Assembly (NCBI RefSeq): GCF_012972675.1 | Contig: NZ_JABCRE010000003.1 | Span: 744,001 to 808,000, forward strand | Direction: 5' to 3' | DNA: 64,000 bases | Origin: Pontixanthobacter rizhaonensis | GTDB lineage: Bacteria; Pseudomonadota; Alphaproteobacteria; Sphingomonadales; Sphingomonadaceae | In this document: piece after piece, positions 1-8,731 of the stretch | Layout of the letters: every line of letters begins with the position of its first letter | Numbering within the stretch: position 1 is the first letter of the stretch | Position numbers and translations under genes: made by a program | Notes under the pieces: model-generated | What the model was told of the DNA's origin: nothing | Seen by the model: the letters and a program-made list of their open reading frames with translations, nothing else | Databases searched by the model: none

Positions 1-1225
1 TCACGGCAATGTACGAGTTCGCTCTGTCGAGAGCGGGCGGATCGCGCTCCAGAACGGCAGCCGCAGCATGCATCCCGGCCACAAGGCCTTGGGCGGCCGC
101 TTCTTCATATCCGGTAGTGCCATTAATCTGGCCCGCACAGTACAGCCCACCAATATCGCGCAGCTCCAACCCTGTCGTCAGAGCTCTCGGGTCAATATGA
201 TCATACTCGACCGCATAGCCTGGCACTGCCATTTCAACCTGTGACAGACCATCCATTGCACGCACCATGTCCAGCTGAACATCGACGGGTAATGACGTAC
301 TAATGCCGTTAGGATAGACCAAATGGGTATCGAGCCCCTCTGGCTCCAAGAAGATCTGGTGCCCGTCACGGTCGCCAAACCGGTGGATCTTGTCTTCAAT
401 GGACGGACAATAGCGCGGGCCCTGCGCATCAATCGCGCCTGAGAATAACGGCGACCGATGAAGATTAGCCCGGATAATATCGTGGCTACGCGCATTTGTG
501 CGCGTAATTGCGCAAAAGATCTGCGGGTTGAGGCGAGCCGCGTTCATTGGCGACATTGTCCAATGCTCACTGTCAGACGACTGCTCCTCCAACACAGACC
601 AATCAATGGTCCTGCCATCCAACCGTGGAGGTGTGCCGGTCTTCAGCCTCGCCATCGGCAAGTCGGCATCGCGCATTTGGTCTGCGAGCTTCTGCGCCGC
701 ATTCTCGCCAATCCGGCCACCCTCGAAACGTTCTTCTCCGCGAAACAAAGTGCCGCCTAGAAACGTCCCGGTACACAGGATAACATGGGGAGCCCCTAGG
801 GCCGTGCCGTCAGCCAGATTGAGGCCTTCCACACGGCCACCCGCCAAACGCAAGCTAGCTGCCTCGCCTTCGATCAGAGTGAGATCACCCTGAGTTTTAA
901 GTTGCGCTTGAACAGAAGCCTTGAACAGTTTGCGATCCGCCTGAACCCGCGGGCCCCAGACTGCACTGCCCTTAGAGCGGTTGAGCATGCGGTAATGGAT
1001 GGCGCCAGCATCAGCCGCTCGGCCAATCAGCCCGTCAAACGCGTCAACTTCGCGCACCAAATGACCTTTGCCCAACCCACCAATCGCCGGGTTGCAGCTC
1101 ATTGCACCAATGGCGTCGAGCTCAAAATTCACCAGACCGACACGCGCACCCATCCGCGCAGCCACCGCTGCAGCTTCAACACCCGCGTGTCCGCCGCCAA
1201 TAACGAGAATATCGAACTTTTGCAT
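1..1225 (-). CDS. mnmG: tRNA uridine-5-carboxymethylaminomethyl modification enzyme MnmG (GidA), 3' part cut by window edge
   Basis: MnmG is the FAD-dependent partner of MnmE; together they modify the wobble uridine of certain tRNAs in the cytoplasm. Reading leftward from the ATG at 1225, the frame stays open for about 408 residues to the window edge, so roughly the last third of a protein usually near 620 residues is missing. The N-terminus shows the dinucleotide-binding motif [12 protein letters not shown]. It is followed by the family signatures [20 protein letters not shown] (residues about 47-66) and, near the window edge, [17 protein letters not shown]. The gene lies just downstream of mnmE on the same strand, with a parS site in the 88-base gap. 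In related genomes rsmG, parA and parB follow mnmG, so they may lie just outside the window. Confidence 0.95.
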   Translation of the reverse strand, partial: MQKFDILVIGGGHAGVEAAAVAARMGARVGLVNFELDAIGAMSCNPAIGGLGKGHLVREVDAFDGLIGRAADAGAIHYRMLNRSKGSAVWGPRVQADRKLFKASVQAQLKTQGDLTLIEGEAASLRLAGGRVEGLNLADGTALGAPHVILCTGTFLGGTLFRGEERFEGGRIGENAAQKLADQMRDADLPMARLKTGTPPRLDGRTIDWSVLEEQSSDSEHWTMSPMNAARLNPQIFCAITRTNARSHDIIRANLHRSPLFSGAIDAQGPRYCPSIEDKIHRFGDRDGHQIFLEPEGLDTHLVYPNGISTSLPVDVQLDMVRAMDGLSQVEMAVPGYAVEYDHIDPRALTTGLELRDIGGLYCAGQINGTTGYEEAAAQGLVAGMHAAAAVLERDPPALDRANSYIAV

Positions 1226-1296
1226 AAGCCGGAGATAGGCAAGGTCATGCCCAGCGTCAAAGACAGATTACGGTGATCTCGGTCTCAAAATGAGAG

Positions 1297-1312
1297 TGTT
1301 TCACGTGAAACA
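1297..1312. promoter_or_regulatory. parS: parS centromere site (ParB-binding palindrome)
   Basis: The 16 bases TGTTTCACGTGAAACA form a perfect palindrome identical to the widely conserved bacterial parS consensus bound by ParB. The site sits in the mnmE-mnmG gap, one base beyond the mnmE stop codon. Chromosomal parS sites cluster near the replication origin, and the candidate origin in this window is about 7 kb away. The match is direct; ParB binding is inferred from the established consensus. Confidence 0.93.
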
Positions 1313-1313
1313 C

Positions 1314-2591
1314 CTACTTCCCGATACAAAACCGCCCGAAAAGCGCATCTAGCATGTCTTCGGTTGATGCTCGTCCGATCAACTTATCGAACGCCAAACG
1401 CACAACACGCAACTGCTCGCCGACCAATAGCGGGTCCTCGATTTGCTCGATGTCCTCACACGCATCGTAAGCCTCACCAATCAACGCGTGCTGCCGCGCG
1501 TTCAGCGCCACGTCTCCGGGTTTGGGCATCAATCCTTGCGCAAAATCGATCAGCCGCTCCAGCAAATCATCCATGCCCTCGCCTGTCTGCGCGGACAGCG
1601 ATAATAATGCTGACTTTTTTGATCGCCGGTCTGCCACATCACATTGGGCATCAATTTCCCATGCTTCATCGGGGCCATCCCCTTCGGGGCCAAGCCAAAG
1701 AACCAGATCGGCAATATCTGTTTGTTGATGTGCCCGCTCTATACCGATTTGTTCGATAGCGTCCTCACTATCCAGACGGAGGCCCGCGGTATCGACAAAT
1801 GTGAACGGGATACCCGCCAGAGCTACGGGTCTTTCCAAGACATCTCGAGTGGTTCCTGCGACCGGCGAAATAATTGCTGCATTATCGCGCAACAAGGCGT
1901 TGAACAGGGTCGATTTCCCGCTGTTGGGCGGCCCGGCGAGAACAACCCGGATACCATCTTTCAGCCTCTCTACCTTCGGGCGATCCAGCCAGGCTGATAA
2001 CTCTTCCCGAAGGTTGCTCGCGTGATCGATGAATTCTTGCGGTAACGCAGCCACATCATCTTCGTCGGAAAAATCCAAAACCGCTTCGACATGCGCAGAC
2101 AGCTGTAAAACCGTCTCGCGCCAAGTTGTCACTTGGGTGGAAAACGCCCCCCCGACCAAGGCCATCGCCGACCGGCGTTGCAGCTCGGTTTCTGCGCTAA
2201 GGAGGTCGGCGAGCCCTTCGGCCTCTGCCAAGTCCATTCGGCCATTGGCAAATGACCGCCGGGTAAACTCTCCTGGCTCGGCTTTCCGTAAACCCGGGCA
2301 CAATGCCAGGGCCTCCTCGACAGCTGTGATAACCGCCCTACCCCCGTGCAAATGCAGTTCCGCTGTATCTTCGCCAGTTGCCGTTCGCGGGCCGGGCAAC
2401 CATAGAACCAGCGCTTCGTCCAGAACCATGCCCGCGCTGTCCACCAAGCGGCGAACGCTTGCGCGACGCGGCTGTGGTAAGGCTCCGGATAGCTTTTCCA
2501 GTGCTGCGCCTGCAGACGGGCCGCTGACACGAATTACCGCTATGCCAGCCGGAGGTGCTCCGCTTGAAAGAGCGTAGATTGTATCCATCAC
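1314..2591 (-). CDS. mnmE: tRNA modification GTPase MnmE (TrmE)
   Basis: MnmE is a GTPase that works with MnmG on wobble uridines. The protein is 425 residues, slightly shorter than the usual 450. The N-terminal tetrahydrofolate-binding domain comes first, then the central helical domain interrupted by a G domain. G1 is GPPNSGKS at 220-227, G2 is GTTRD at 246-250, G3 is DTAG at 267-270, and the chain ends in the diagnostic FCIGK. The G4 position carries AQCD at about 315-318 instead of NKxD, so only the Asp is kept; SAQ at 333 serves as G5. Two ATGs are adjacent at the start and either could be used. The gene precedes mnmG, separated by parS. Confidence 0.95.
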   Translation of the reverse strand: MMDTIYALSSGAPPAGIAVIRVSGPSAGAALEKLSGALPQPRRASVRRLVDSAGMVLDEALVLWLPGPRTATGEDTAELHLHGGRAVITAVEEALALCPGLRKAEPGEFTRRSFANGRMDLAEAEGLADLLSAETELQRRSAMALVGGAFSTQVTTWRETVLQLSAHVEAVLDFSDEDDVAALPQEFIDHASNLREELSAWLDRPKVERLKDGIRVVLAGPPNSGKSTLFNALLRDNAAIISPVAGTTRDVLERPVALAGIPFTFVDTAGLRLDSEDAIEQIGIERAHQQTDIADLVLWLGPEGDGPDEAWEIDAQCDVADRRSKKSALLSLSAQTGEGMDDLLERLIDFAQGLMPKPGDVALNARQHALIGEAYDACEDIEQIEDPLLVGEQLRVVRLAFDKLIGRASTEDMLDALFGRFCIGK

Positions 2592-2607
2592 GCCCTTCTG
2601 GGGTAAA

Positions 2608-2868
2608 TTAGTCTGATTTGGTAGATTTGCCGGACGAAGTGGCAGCTGACGCCGCGCCCTCTACGAAGTTTTGGAATAGTTTGAAGCCAACTTGGCCCAT
2701 CGGAGCCAATTGCTTGGCAAATTGCTGGAGTTGTTCAGGGTTACTAACGCCCTTCATCGCCTTTGTGACCGTCTCGACATAGACGTCGTTCGCTTTCCCG
2801 ACATCTGGCAACCCCAAGAACGACCGTGCCTCCTCCGGTGAGCAATCGATTTCGACTTGGACTTTCAT
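2608..2868 (-). CDS. DUF6489 family small protein
   Basis: An 86-residue protein of unknown function. The ATG at 2868 is chosen because GGAGAG lies at ribosome-binding distance and because MKVQVEIDCSPEEARSFLGL is the family N-terminus; a longer frame upstream looks non-coding. The chain has a conserved CSPEEAR/LGLPD opening, a helical middle with alternating hydrophobics (QFAKQLAPMGQVGFKLFQNF) and an Ala/Ser/Lys-rich tail. It ends 16 bases before mnmE and is probably cotranscribed with it. The family is frequent in sphingomonads and some relatives resemble phasin-like small helical proteins, but I cannot assign a function. Confidence 0.75.
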   Translation of the reverse strand: MKVQVEIDCSPEEARSFLGLPDVGKANDVYVETVTKAMKGVSNPEQLQQFAKQLAPMGQVGFKLFQNFVEGAASAATSSGKSTKSD

Positions 2869-2999
2869 TGCGGCTCTCCCTGCGGCTAAACGATGCCATA
2901 TCTTGCCTGCCATAATGATCATATGGCCAAGTAAGTCCACAAGAGTTAGGTTGTTTTGCCGTAATTCCAAGGTTTAGCCGGAAACAAGGATCATCATTG

Positions 3000-4583
3000 A
3001 TGTTCGTCGCACCTCGATACCTCGTCCCCGCTGGACTGATCATTCTCACTATCGCAACTGCAATTTACCCTTTGACGAGAGGGGCGCTGTGGCTTTTGAT
3101 ACCCCTTACGGTGGTTGCACTGTGGGATTTCTTCCAGACCCGCCACTCCCTCAGACGCAATTACCCGCTGGTAGCGCGTGTCCGCTGGATCATGGAAGAA
3201 CTACGGCCGTTTGCGCAGGCCTATGTGGTGGAAAGCGATCTGGAGGGCCGGCCGTTTAGCCATCAGGCGCGCGCACTTGTATATGCCAGAGCCAAAGGTG
3301 ATCTCGATTCCCACCCAATGGGCACAGAGCTTGACGTCTATTCTGACGAATATGAATGGCTCAGCCATTCGGTTTTACCGAATGACCAAGCTCCGAAAGA
3401 ATGGCGGGTCGCCGTGGGGTCCGAAGGAGCGCGGCCCTATCAGTCATCGCTGCTCAATATCTCCGCGATGAGCTTCGGCTCCCTATCGGCCCGGGCCATT
3501 GAAGCGCTGAACTATGGTGCGCAACAAGGCAGCTTCGCCCATAATACCGGTGAAGGCAGCATCAGCCGCTACCACCGTGCGCATGGCGGAGATTTAATTT
3601 GGGAAATCGGTAGCGGGTATTTTGGATGTCGCGCTGTTGATGGCGGGTTTGATTCCCAGCGCTTCGCTGACAATGCACAAGATGATCAGGTCAAAATGAT
3701 CGAGATCAAACTGAGCCAAGGCGCAAAGCCGGGCCATGGCGGAGTCCTTCCCGGTAAGAAAGTCACGCCAGAAATTGCTGAGGCTCGCGGTATCCCTGTC
3801 GGCGAGGATTGCCTATCCCCCGCTGCGCATTCCGCGTTCAGCACACCGATTGAAATGCTCGAATGGATCGCGTCATTGCGCGAAATGAGCGGCGGCAAGC
3901 CGGTTGGCATCAAGCTTTGCGTCGGCCAACCTCACGAAGTCTTTGCCATCACCAAGGCCATGTTAAACACAGGGATAACGCCCGATTTCATCACGGTGGA
4001 CGGGGCAGAAGGTGGCACAGGCGCAGCCCCGCTAGAATTCTCAAACTCTGTAGGAATGCCGCTGCGCGAAGGGTTAATTTTCGTCCGCAACGCGTTGGTT
4101 GGAACCGACCTTAAAGATCGCGTCAAAATAGCTGCCTCGGGCAAAATCCACTCAGGCGCGCAAATGGCCAAGGCGTTTGCGCTTGGCGCAGACTGGTGCA
4201 ACGCCGCCCGCCCCTTCATGTTTGCGCTTGGCTGCGTTCAGTCAATGGAATGCCATACCGGCAATTGCCCAAGCGGTGTCGCAACGCAAAAAGCATGGCG
4301 TCAAAAGGGTCTTATCGTTGATGACAAGGGGCCAAGAGTCGCCCGTTTTCACGATCAGACTATACACAGTTTGCGCGAAATAGTGGTCGCTATGGGCTTA
4401 GAGACACCGTGGGATATCGGCGCACATGATATGCGAGAACGGCTCAACGGGGCAAAATCCAAAGCAGTGGATGCTATCTATGAATTCGCAAAACCTGGCC
4501 AATTGCTCAGCGACCCGGACAGTCTGAAAATTGCCCAACATTGGAATGTCGCCAGCGCTGAGAGTTTCAGGAGAGTATCATGA
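3000..4583 (+). CDS. FMN-binding glutamate synthase-family protein (GltB/GlxD-like), membrane-anchored
   Basis: About 527 residues, matching the stand-alone glutamate synthase alpha-type FMN domain. The N-terminus has two closely spaced hydrophobic segments (about residues 4-40), suggesting membrane attachment. The FMN barrel is recognisable from GAKPGHGGVLPGKKVTPEIA, TVDGAEGGTGAAP and the Cys cluster CVQSMECHTGNCPSG, which in true glutamate synthases binds a 3Fe-4S cluster. There is no glutaminase domain, so glutamate synthesis from glutamine is not supported; the substrate is unknown. ATG at 3000 is preferred over the adjacent TTG at 2997. The stop overlaps the next start by 4 bases (ATGA), so the following NTF2-like gene is translationally coupled. 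Confidence 0.85.
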   Translation: MFVAPRYLVPAGLIILTIATAIYPLTRGALWLLIPLTVVALWDFFQTRHSLRRNYPLVARVRWIMEELRPFAQAYVVESDLEGRPFSHQARALVYARAKGDLDSHPMGTELDVYSDEYEWLSHSVLPNDQAPKEWRVAVGSEGARPYQSSLLNISAMSFGSLSARAIEALNYGAQQGSFAHNTGEGSISRYHRAHGGDLIWEIGSGYFGCRAVDGGFDSQRFADNAQDDQVKMIEIKLSQGAKPGHGGVLPGKKVTPEIAEARGIPVGEDCLSPAAHSAFSTPIEMLEWIASLREMSGGKPVGIKLCVGQPHEVFAITKAMLNTGITPDFITVDGAEGGTGAAPLEFSNSVGMPLREGLIFVRNALVGTDLKDRVKIAASGKIHSGAQMAKAFALGADWCNAARPFMFALGCVQSMECHTGNCPSGVATQKAWRQKGLIVDDKGPRVARFHDQTIHSLREIVVAMGLETPWDIGAHDMRERLNGAKSKAVDAIYEFAKPGQLLSDPDSLKIAQHWNVASAESFRRVS

Positions 4584-4990
4584 CAAACGCATCCCATCAT
4601 CTCGCCGCTTGGCACAGGATTGCCGAAAATGGTAGCAGCCCGGAGGCATTGGCTACGATCATCGCCGATGAGTGTGTTTTTCATTCGCCCGTCGTTCACA
4701 CACCCCAGGCAGGCAAAGCAAAAGTAATTGCGTATCTTTCAGCCGCGGGTCAGACATTTGCCAACACCGGGTTTGAATATGTCCGCGACATTACCGACGG
4801 CCCGCATGCAATCTTGGAATTCACCTCAAATCTTGATGGGATCCAGCTCAACGGGATCGATATGATCACCTTTAACGATCAGGGAAAGATCATTGATTTC
4901 AAAGTCATGGTAAGGCCGCTTAAGGCCGTCAACAAGATCTGGGAAATGATGGGCGCCCAACTTGAGCGTGATAAAAAAGCAGCCGGCTAA
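4580..4990 (+). CDS. NTF2-like / SnoaL-like protein
   Basis: A 136-residue soluble protein with the layout of the nuclear-transport-factor-2-like fold: an N-terminal helix pair (HLAAWHRIAENGSSPEALATII), a short strand with VFHSPVVHTP, then alternating strands ending in IDFKVMVRPLKAVNKIWEMM. Such proteins are small hydrolases, isomerases or ligand-binding partners; nothing here fixes a reaction. Its ATGA overlap with the glutamate-synthase-like gene suggests the two products act in the same process. It converges on the BLUF gene, with only four bases between the stops. Confidence 0.75.
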   Translation: MTNASHHLAAWHRIAENGSSPEALATIIADECVFHSPVVHTPQAGKAKVIAYLSAAGQTFANTGFEYVRDITDGPHAILEFTSNLDGIQLNGIDMITFNDQGKIIDFKVMVRPLKAVNKIWEMMGAQLERDKKAAG

Positions 4991-4994
4991 ACCC

Positions 4995-5387
4995 TCAATT
5001 AAGAGCAGCAAAATTGAGAATGATACGCTTTAGCTGATCATTCAGCCCGCTCGGCAATTGTTCTTCAAGGCTCGCGCGGCGATCTTCAATTTTGTCAACC
5101 AAACGGATATGCCGCATCAGCCAATCGGGACATCCGCGCTCTTCAGCGGCAACATCTTCGAGCACTGACAGACCGCTATGGCGCGGATCAGTACTGATCC
5201 GCCGCATTACCCATAACAAATCAGCTTCTTCCCCTTCCAAAAGTTGGAGGAAGTTTCGCCCGTTATAAACAAGCAAGCCGGTAATCCCGCGCTCTTCATT
5301 GTTCCGTTCGCACGATTCAATAATACCCTTGAGATCATCACGCTCAAGACCGGGGGCTGTGCTGACATAGAGGTACTGGCGAAGCAT
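4995..5387 (-). CDS. BLUF-domain blue-light sensor protein
   Basis: A 130-residue stand-alone BLUF (blue light using FAD) domain with a short C-terminal helix. The residues needed for the flavin photocycle are all present by comparison with PixD/Slr1694: Tyr7 in the first strand, Asn30 in RNNEERGITGLL, Gln48 in FLQLLEGE, and the Trp88/Met90 pair in CPDWLMRH. There is no fused output domain (no EAL, GGDEF or cyclase), so it probably signals by protein contact as PixD does. It lies downstream of rho on the same strand with a 76-base gap. Function as a photoreceptor is well supported; the partner is unknown. Confidence 0.92.
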   Translation of the reverse strand: MLRQYLYVSTAPGLERDDLKGIIESCERNNEERGITGLLVYNGRNFLQLLEGEEADLLWVMRRISTDPRHSGLSVLEDVAAEERGCPDWLMRHIRLVDKIEDRRASLEEQLPSGLNDQLKRIILNFAALN

Positions 5388-5463
5388 GGTTCGTCCTTAG
5401 CGAAAGAATGCTCTGAAACAAGGGGCCGGTGCTCGCCTCTGCAGGTTCGCACCCACCCTCTCA

Positions 5464-6729
5464 TCACTGGTTCATGGTATCGAAGAAATCTTCGTTGGTT
5501 TTGGAATCTTTCATCTTGTCGAGCAAGAACTCCATCGCATCGATCGTTCCCATCTGCATGAGGATGCGGCGCAGCACCCACATTTTAGACAGCTTGTCCT
5601 TCTCGACCAGAAGCTCTTCCTTACGGGTGCCAGACTTACCAACATCCAATGCTGGGAAGATCCGTTTATCGGCAACCTTACGGTCCAGAACGATTTCGGA
5701 GTTACCCGTGCCTTTGAACTCTTCAAAGATCACTTCATCCATCCGGCTGCCAGTATCGATCAGCGCGGTTGCAATGATCGACAGAGAACCACCCTCTTCA
5801 ATATTACGCGCAGCACCGAAGAAGCGCTTCGGACGCTGGAGCGCATTCGCATCGACACCGCCAGTAAGGACTTTACCGGAGCTTGGTACGACCGTGTTGT
5901 AGGCCCGGCCCAAACGGGTAATGGAATCGAGCAAGATCACGACATCGCGCTTATGCTCGACCAATCGCTTCGCTTTTTCGATAACCATTTCAGCAACTTG
6001 AACGTGCCGAGTTGCAGGTTCGTCAAAGGTGGAAGAAATGACTTCGCCTTTCACGCTGCGCTGCATGTCTGTCACTTCTTCAGGACGTTCATCGACCAGT
6101 AGAACCAACAGGAAGACCTCTGGATGATTATCCGTGATCGCTTTGGCAATATTCTGCAAAAGGACAGTTTTACCGGTCCGCGGCGGTGCAACAATCAGTG
6201 CCCGCTGGCCTTTACCCTGTGGTGAAATGATATCGATCACTCGGGCTGATTTGTCTTTTACGGTGGGATCAAGCGTATCAAGCGACAATTTCTGCTCTGG
6301 ATAGAGCGGTGTCAGATTGTCAAAATTGGTCCGCATCCGGACTTGGTCAGGATCTTCAAAGTTGACAGTCGTCAGTTTCGTAATCGCAAAATACCGTTCA
6401 CCCTCTTTCGGTGCGCGAATTTCGCCTTCTACGGTGTCACCGGTGCGCAAACCCCATTTGCGAACTTGATTGGGCGAAACATAAATATCGTCCGGACCTG
6501 CAAGATAATTCGCTTCGGGGCTGCGAAGAAAGCCAAAGCCGTCTTGCAGGACTTCGATGGTACCGATCCCCATAATATCTGCGGTATATTCTTCATCTTC
6601 AGCCAACTCGCGCAGAATGCAGAACATCAAATCCTGCCGGCGCATCGTAGATGCACCTTCCACACCGAGTTCTTCGGCCATACTGACAAGCTCAGCCGGA
6701 GCTTTCAGTTTCAAATCTTTAAGATGCAT
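5464..6729 (-). CDS. rho: transcription termination factor Rho
   Basis: Rho is the hexameric ATP-dependent RNA helicase that ends transcription. The 421-residue length and layout are canonical: an N-terminal Rho_N helix domain ([20 protein letters not shown]), the cold-shock-like RNA-binding domain ([20 protein letters not shown]), Walker A APPRTGKT at 181-188, Walker [16 protein letters not shown], and the Q-loop with [20 protein letters not shown]. The start ATG at 6729 gives MHLKDLK, typical of alphaproteobacterial Rho. A 157-base gap separates its start from the end of hemJ, so it may have its own promoter. Confidence 0.98.
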   Translation of the reverse strand: MHLKDLKLKAPAELVSMAEELGVEGASTMRRQDLMFCILRELAEDEEYTADIMGIGTIEVLQDGFGFLRSPEANYLAGPDDIYVSPNQVRKWGLRTGDTVEGEIRAPKEGERYFAITKLTTVNFEDPDQVRMRTNFDNLTPLYPEQKLSLDTLDPTVKDKSARVIDIISPQGKGQRALIVAPPRTGKTVLLQNIAKAITDNHPEVFLLVLLVDERPEEVTDMQRSVKGEVISSTFDEPATRHVQVAEMVIEKAKRLVEHKRDVVILLDSITRLGRAYNTVVPSSGKVLTGGVDANALQRPKRFFGAARNIEEGGSLSIIATALIDTGSRMDEVIFEEFKGTGNSEIVLDRKVADKRIFPALDVGKSGTRKEELLVEKDKLSKMWVLRRILMQMGTIDAMEFLLDKMKDSKTNEDFFDTMNQ

Positions 6730-6886
6730 GTCGAGTGTCTTTCAAAACCCATATCGGGTGTATTAGAATGTAGCTTGGCCAGTCTATCGGGCTTGGTGAA
6801 AGCAGACTGGGATTGCATCAAGCAATCCTTGACCGTTGACCGAGGAATTAGGCGCGGCTGTTTCCCGCGTCAATCTGTTTGCGAAA

Positions 6887-7333
6887 CTAGAACGGTTTTA
6901 CCACGACCAGAATTACGATGATGGCCGCCAATATTCCGGGAACTTCATTGGCCAAACGCAGCGCTTTACCTTGCATCGGACGTTCTCCGCGCGCCAGCTT
7001 TTTGGCATAAGCGGCAAGCCAGCCGTGATAACCCGACAGGATAATCACCAGCAGAAACTTTGCATGAAACCAGCCTTGTGTGTGTGCTTGTACGGCTGAC
7101 ATCAACGCCAAACCCAGTACCCAAACAACAATGATCGAAGGCAACAAGATGATTTTCAGCAGTTTTTGCTCACGGCTGGTCCACAGCGCATCCATCTCTG
7201 ATCCGGGCGCACCATCTTCCTGATGATACACAAAGAAGCGCGGCAGCATAAACAAGCCCGCCATCCAGAAGATCACGAATATGAGATGGCCGGCCTTCAG
7301 CCAAGGATAGATCGGGAGGAGAATTTCTTGCAT
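6887..7333 (-). CDS. hemJ: protoporphyrinogen oxidase HemJ
   Basis: HemJ is the membrane enzyme that oxidises protoporphyrinogen IX late in heme synthesis in many alphaproteobacteria. The 148-residue protein has four hydrophobic segments. Family signatures are visible: the conserved His in KAGHLIFVIFWMAGLFMLPR, and the HAKFLLV and GYHG motifs that carry further conserved histidines. It lies 31 bases downstream of hemE on the same strand, which fits a heme biosynthesis operon. Confidence 0.93.
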   Translation of the reverse strand: MQEILLPIYPWLKAGHLIFVIFWMAGLFMLPRFFVYHQEDGAPGSEMDALWTSREQKLLKIILLPSIIVVWVLGLALMSAVQAHTQGWFHAKFLLVIILSGYHGWLAAYAKKLARGERPMQGKALRLANEVPGILAAIIVILVVVKPF

Positions 7334-7364
7334 GATTATCCCCTACCGCAAATCATTGGTGAAA

Positions 7365-8390
7365 TCACCCCTGCCATCCGCGAATTATCGCAACCAGTTC
7401 TTCCACATGTGCGATTGGCGTGAACTGCCCGATCCCATGCCCCAGATTGAACACATGGGGCCGGTCACCAAATGCTTCGAGAATGCGTTTTGCGGCTTTT
7501 TCCAAAGCTGGCCCGCCCGATAATAACATCAGTGGATCCAGATTGCCTTGAACAGGGAGAGAGTCTGGCAAGGCTTTGGCAGCCCATAAAGGATCGATAG
7601 TTTCATCAAGACCCGCAGCGTTCACACCCGTTTCGCGGATATAGGCAGGTAATTTTTCACCGGCGCCTTTTGGAAAACCGATGACCGGCACATCCGGGCA
7701 TCGCTCGGCCAAGGCAGCAACAATCTTTGCATTGGGTGCAATCACCCATCTTTCAAATTCAGTTGGGGCAAGACTTCCGGACCAACTGTCAAACAGCTGA
7801 ACCGCTTCCGCGCCTGCGTTAATCTGGCCAACCAGATATTCGATGGTCAGATCAGCGATAGCATCAATGATTTCACCAAACGCTTCCGGGTTTTGATACG
7901 CCATTGCTCGTGTCTGATGTTGATCACGGCTCCCCTCACCGGCGACCATATAGGTGGCTACTGTCCAGGGTGACCCTGCAAAGCCCAGCAAGGTAGTTTC
8001 AGGGCCCAAACGCTCCCTCACCTTCGTAACGGTGCTGTAAATCGGGGAAAGGCGCTCTGGCACCGCTTCCAAGCTGCTCAGGGCATGATCAACCAATGTC
8101 GGGGAGAGCTTAGGGCCCTCGCCAGCCAAAAACTCCAGCTTCTGACCCATCGCATAGGGAATAATCAAAATATCGGAAAACAGAATGGCACCGTCAAAAC
8201 CAAACCGGTCGATCGGTTGAACGGTTACTTCCGCCGCAGCGTCAGAATCGTAAACCAGTTCCAGAAAGCCGCCCTTATCGGCCCGTAATGCGCGATATTC
8301 AGGCAAATAGCGCCCAGCCTGACGCATAAGCCAAAGGGGTATGTGATCGCTGCGCTGACCGCGCATTGTGTCGAGAAGAATTCCGGGCAT
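7365..8390 (-). CDS. hemE: uroporphyrinogen decarboxylase HemE
   Basis: Converts uroporphyrinogen III to coproporphyrinogen III in the cytoplasm. The 341-residue length is standard. The N-terminal signature PLWLMRQAGRYLPEYR and the second signature GFAGSPWTVATYMVAG are both present, along with the substrate-site Asp in FDGAILFSDIL. It starts at 8390 beside the candidate origin and runs away from it, toward hemJ. In Caulobacter, hemE borders oriC in the same way. Confidence 0.97.
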   Translation of the reverse strand: MPGILLDTMRGQRSDHIPLWLMRQAGRYLPEYRALRADKGGFLELVYDSDAAAEVTVQPIDRFGFDGAILFSDILIIPYAMGQKLEFLAGEGPKLSPTLVDHALSSLEAVPERLSPIYSTVTKVRERLGPETTLLGFAGSPWTVATYMVAGEGSRDQHQTRAMAYQNPEAFGEIIDAIADLTIEYLVGQINAGAEAVQLFDSWSGSLAPTEFERWVIAPNAKIVAALAERCPDVPVIGFPKGAGEKLPAYIRETGVNAAGLDETIDPLWAAKALPDSLPVQGNLDPLMLLSGGPALEKAAKRILEAFGDRPHVFNLGHGIGQFTPIAHVEELVAIIRGWQG

Positions 8391-8731
8391 GAGGGCCTTC
8401 TTACTAAATAATATAAGTATTTAAATAGGATGATGGAGTATGTTGGCCCTGTGGATATCGGGGATTGCGCCGCCATGCCTGATTTATCCCAGAGCACAAC
8501 AGGTTTTTGCCAAGGCGAATCCCAGCTTCTCCGCGTCAACGATTAGATATCCACGTTGTCCCCAGCCTGTCTAAAACCATAGAAGCTTGTCCAAAAATCA
8601 TCTTGGAAATGACTCGGATTGGGCATGGAAAGTGCGCTGGAACTTGTCGTCAGGATTATCCCGTGGTTTATGCTGGGTTTCATCCACAGCCTGCCGCCCG
8701 GTTATATTCCACCGAAAGTATCGCCCAACAT
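8391..8731. other. oriC: candidate chromosomal replication origin (oriC) in the hemE-ppsR gap
   Basis: This 341-base non-coding gap between divergent hemE and ppsR holds an A+T-rich block at 8401-8430 (only 4 G/C of 30), a candidate unwinding element. Beside it are 9-mers resembling the DnaA box TTATCCACA: 8450-8458 on the minus strand (8 of 9), 8680-8688 plus (8 of 9), 8547-8555, 8556-8564 and 8587-8595 plus (7 of 9 each). GANTC sites lie at 8517-8521 and 8611-8615. Caulobacter oriC lies between hemE and the ppsR homologue RP001, so synteny supports the call. Most genes to the left run left and those to the right run right. No CtrA TTAA-N7-TTAA site was seen. Confidence 0.75.

Noticed and set aside
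8484-8492. TTATCCCAG as an additional DnaA box in the candidate origin
   Set aside because: Only 6 of 9 positions agree with TTATCCACA, as is also true of 8656-8664; too weak to count.
8507-8731. Upstream in-frame extension of ppsR
   Set aside because: It reads through the candidate origin, has no ribosome-binding site and does not match the family N-terminus at 8732.
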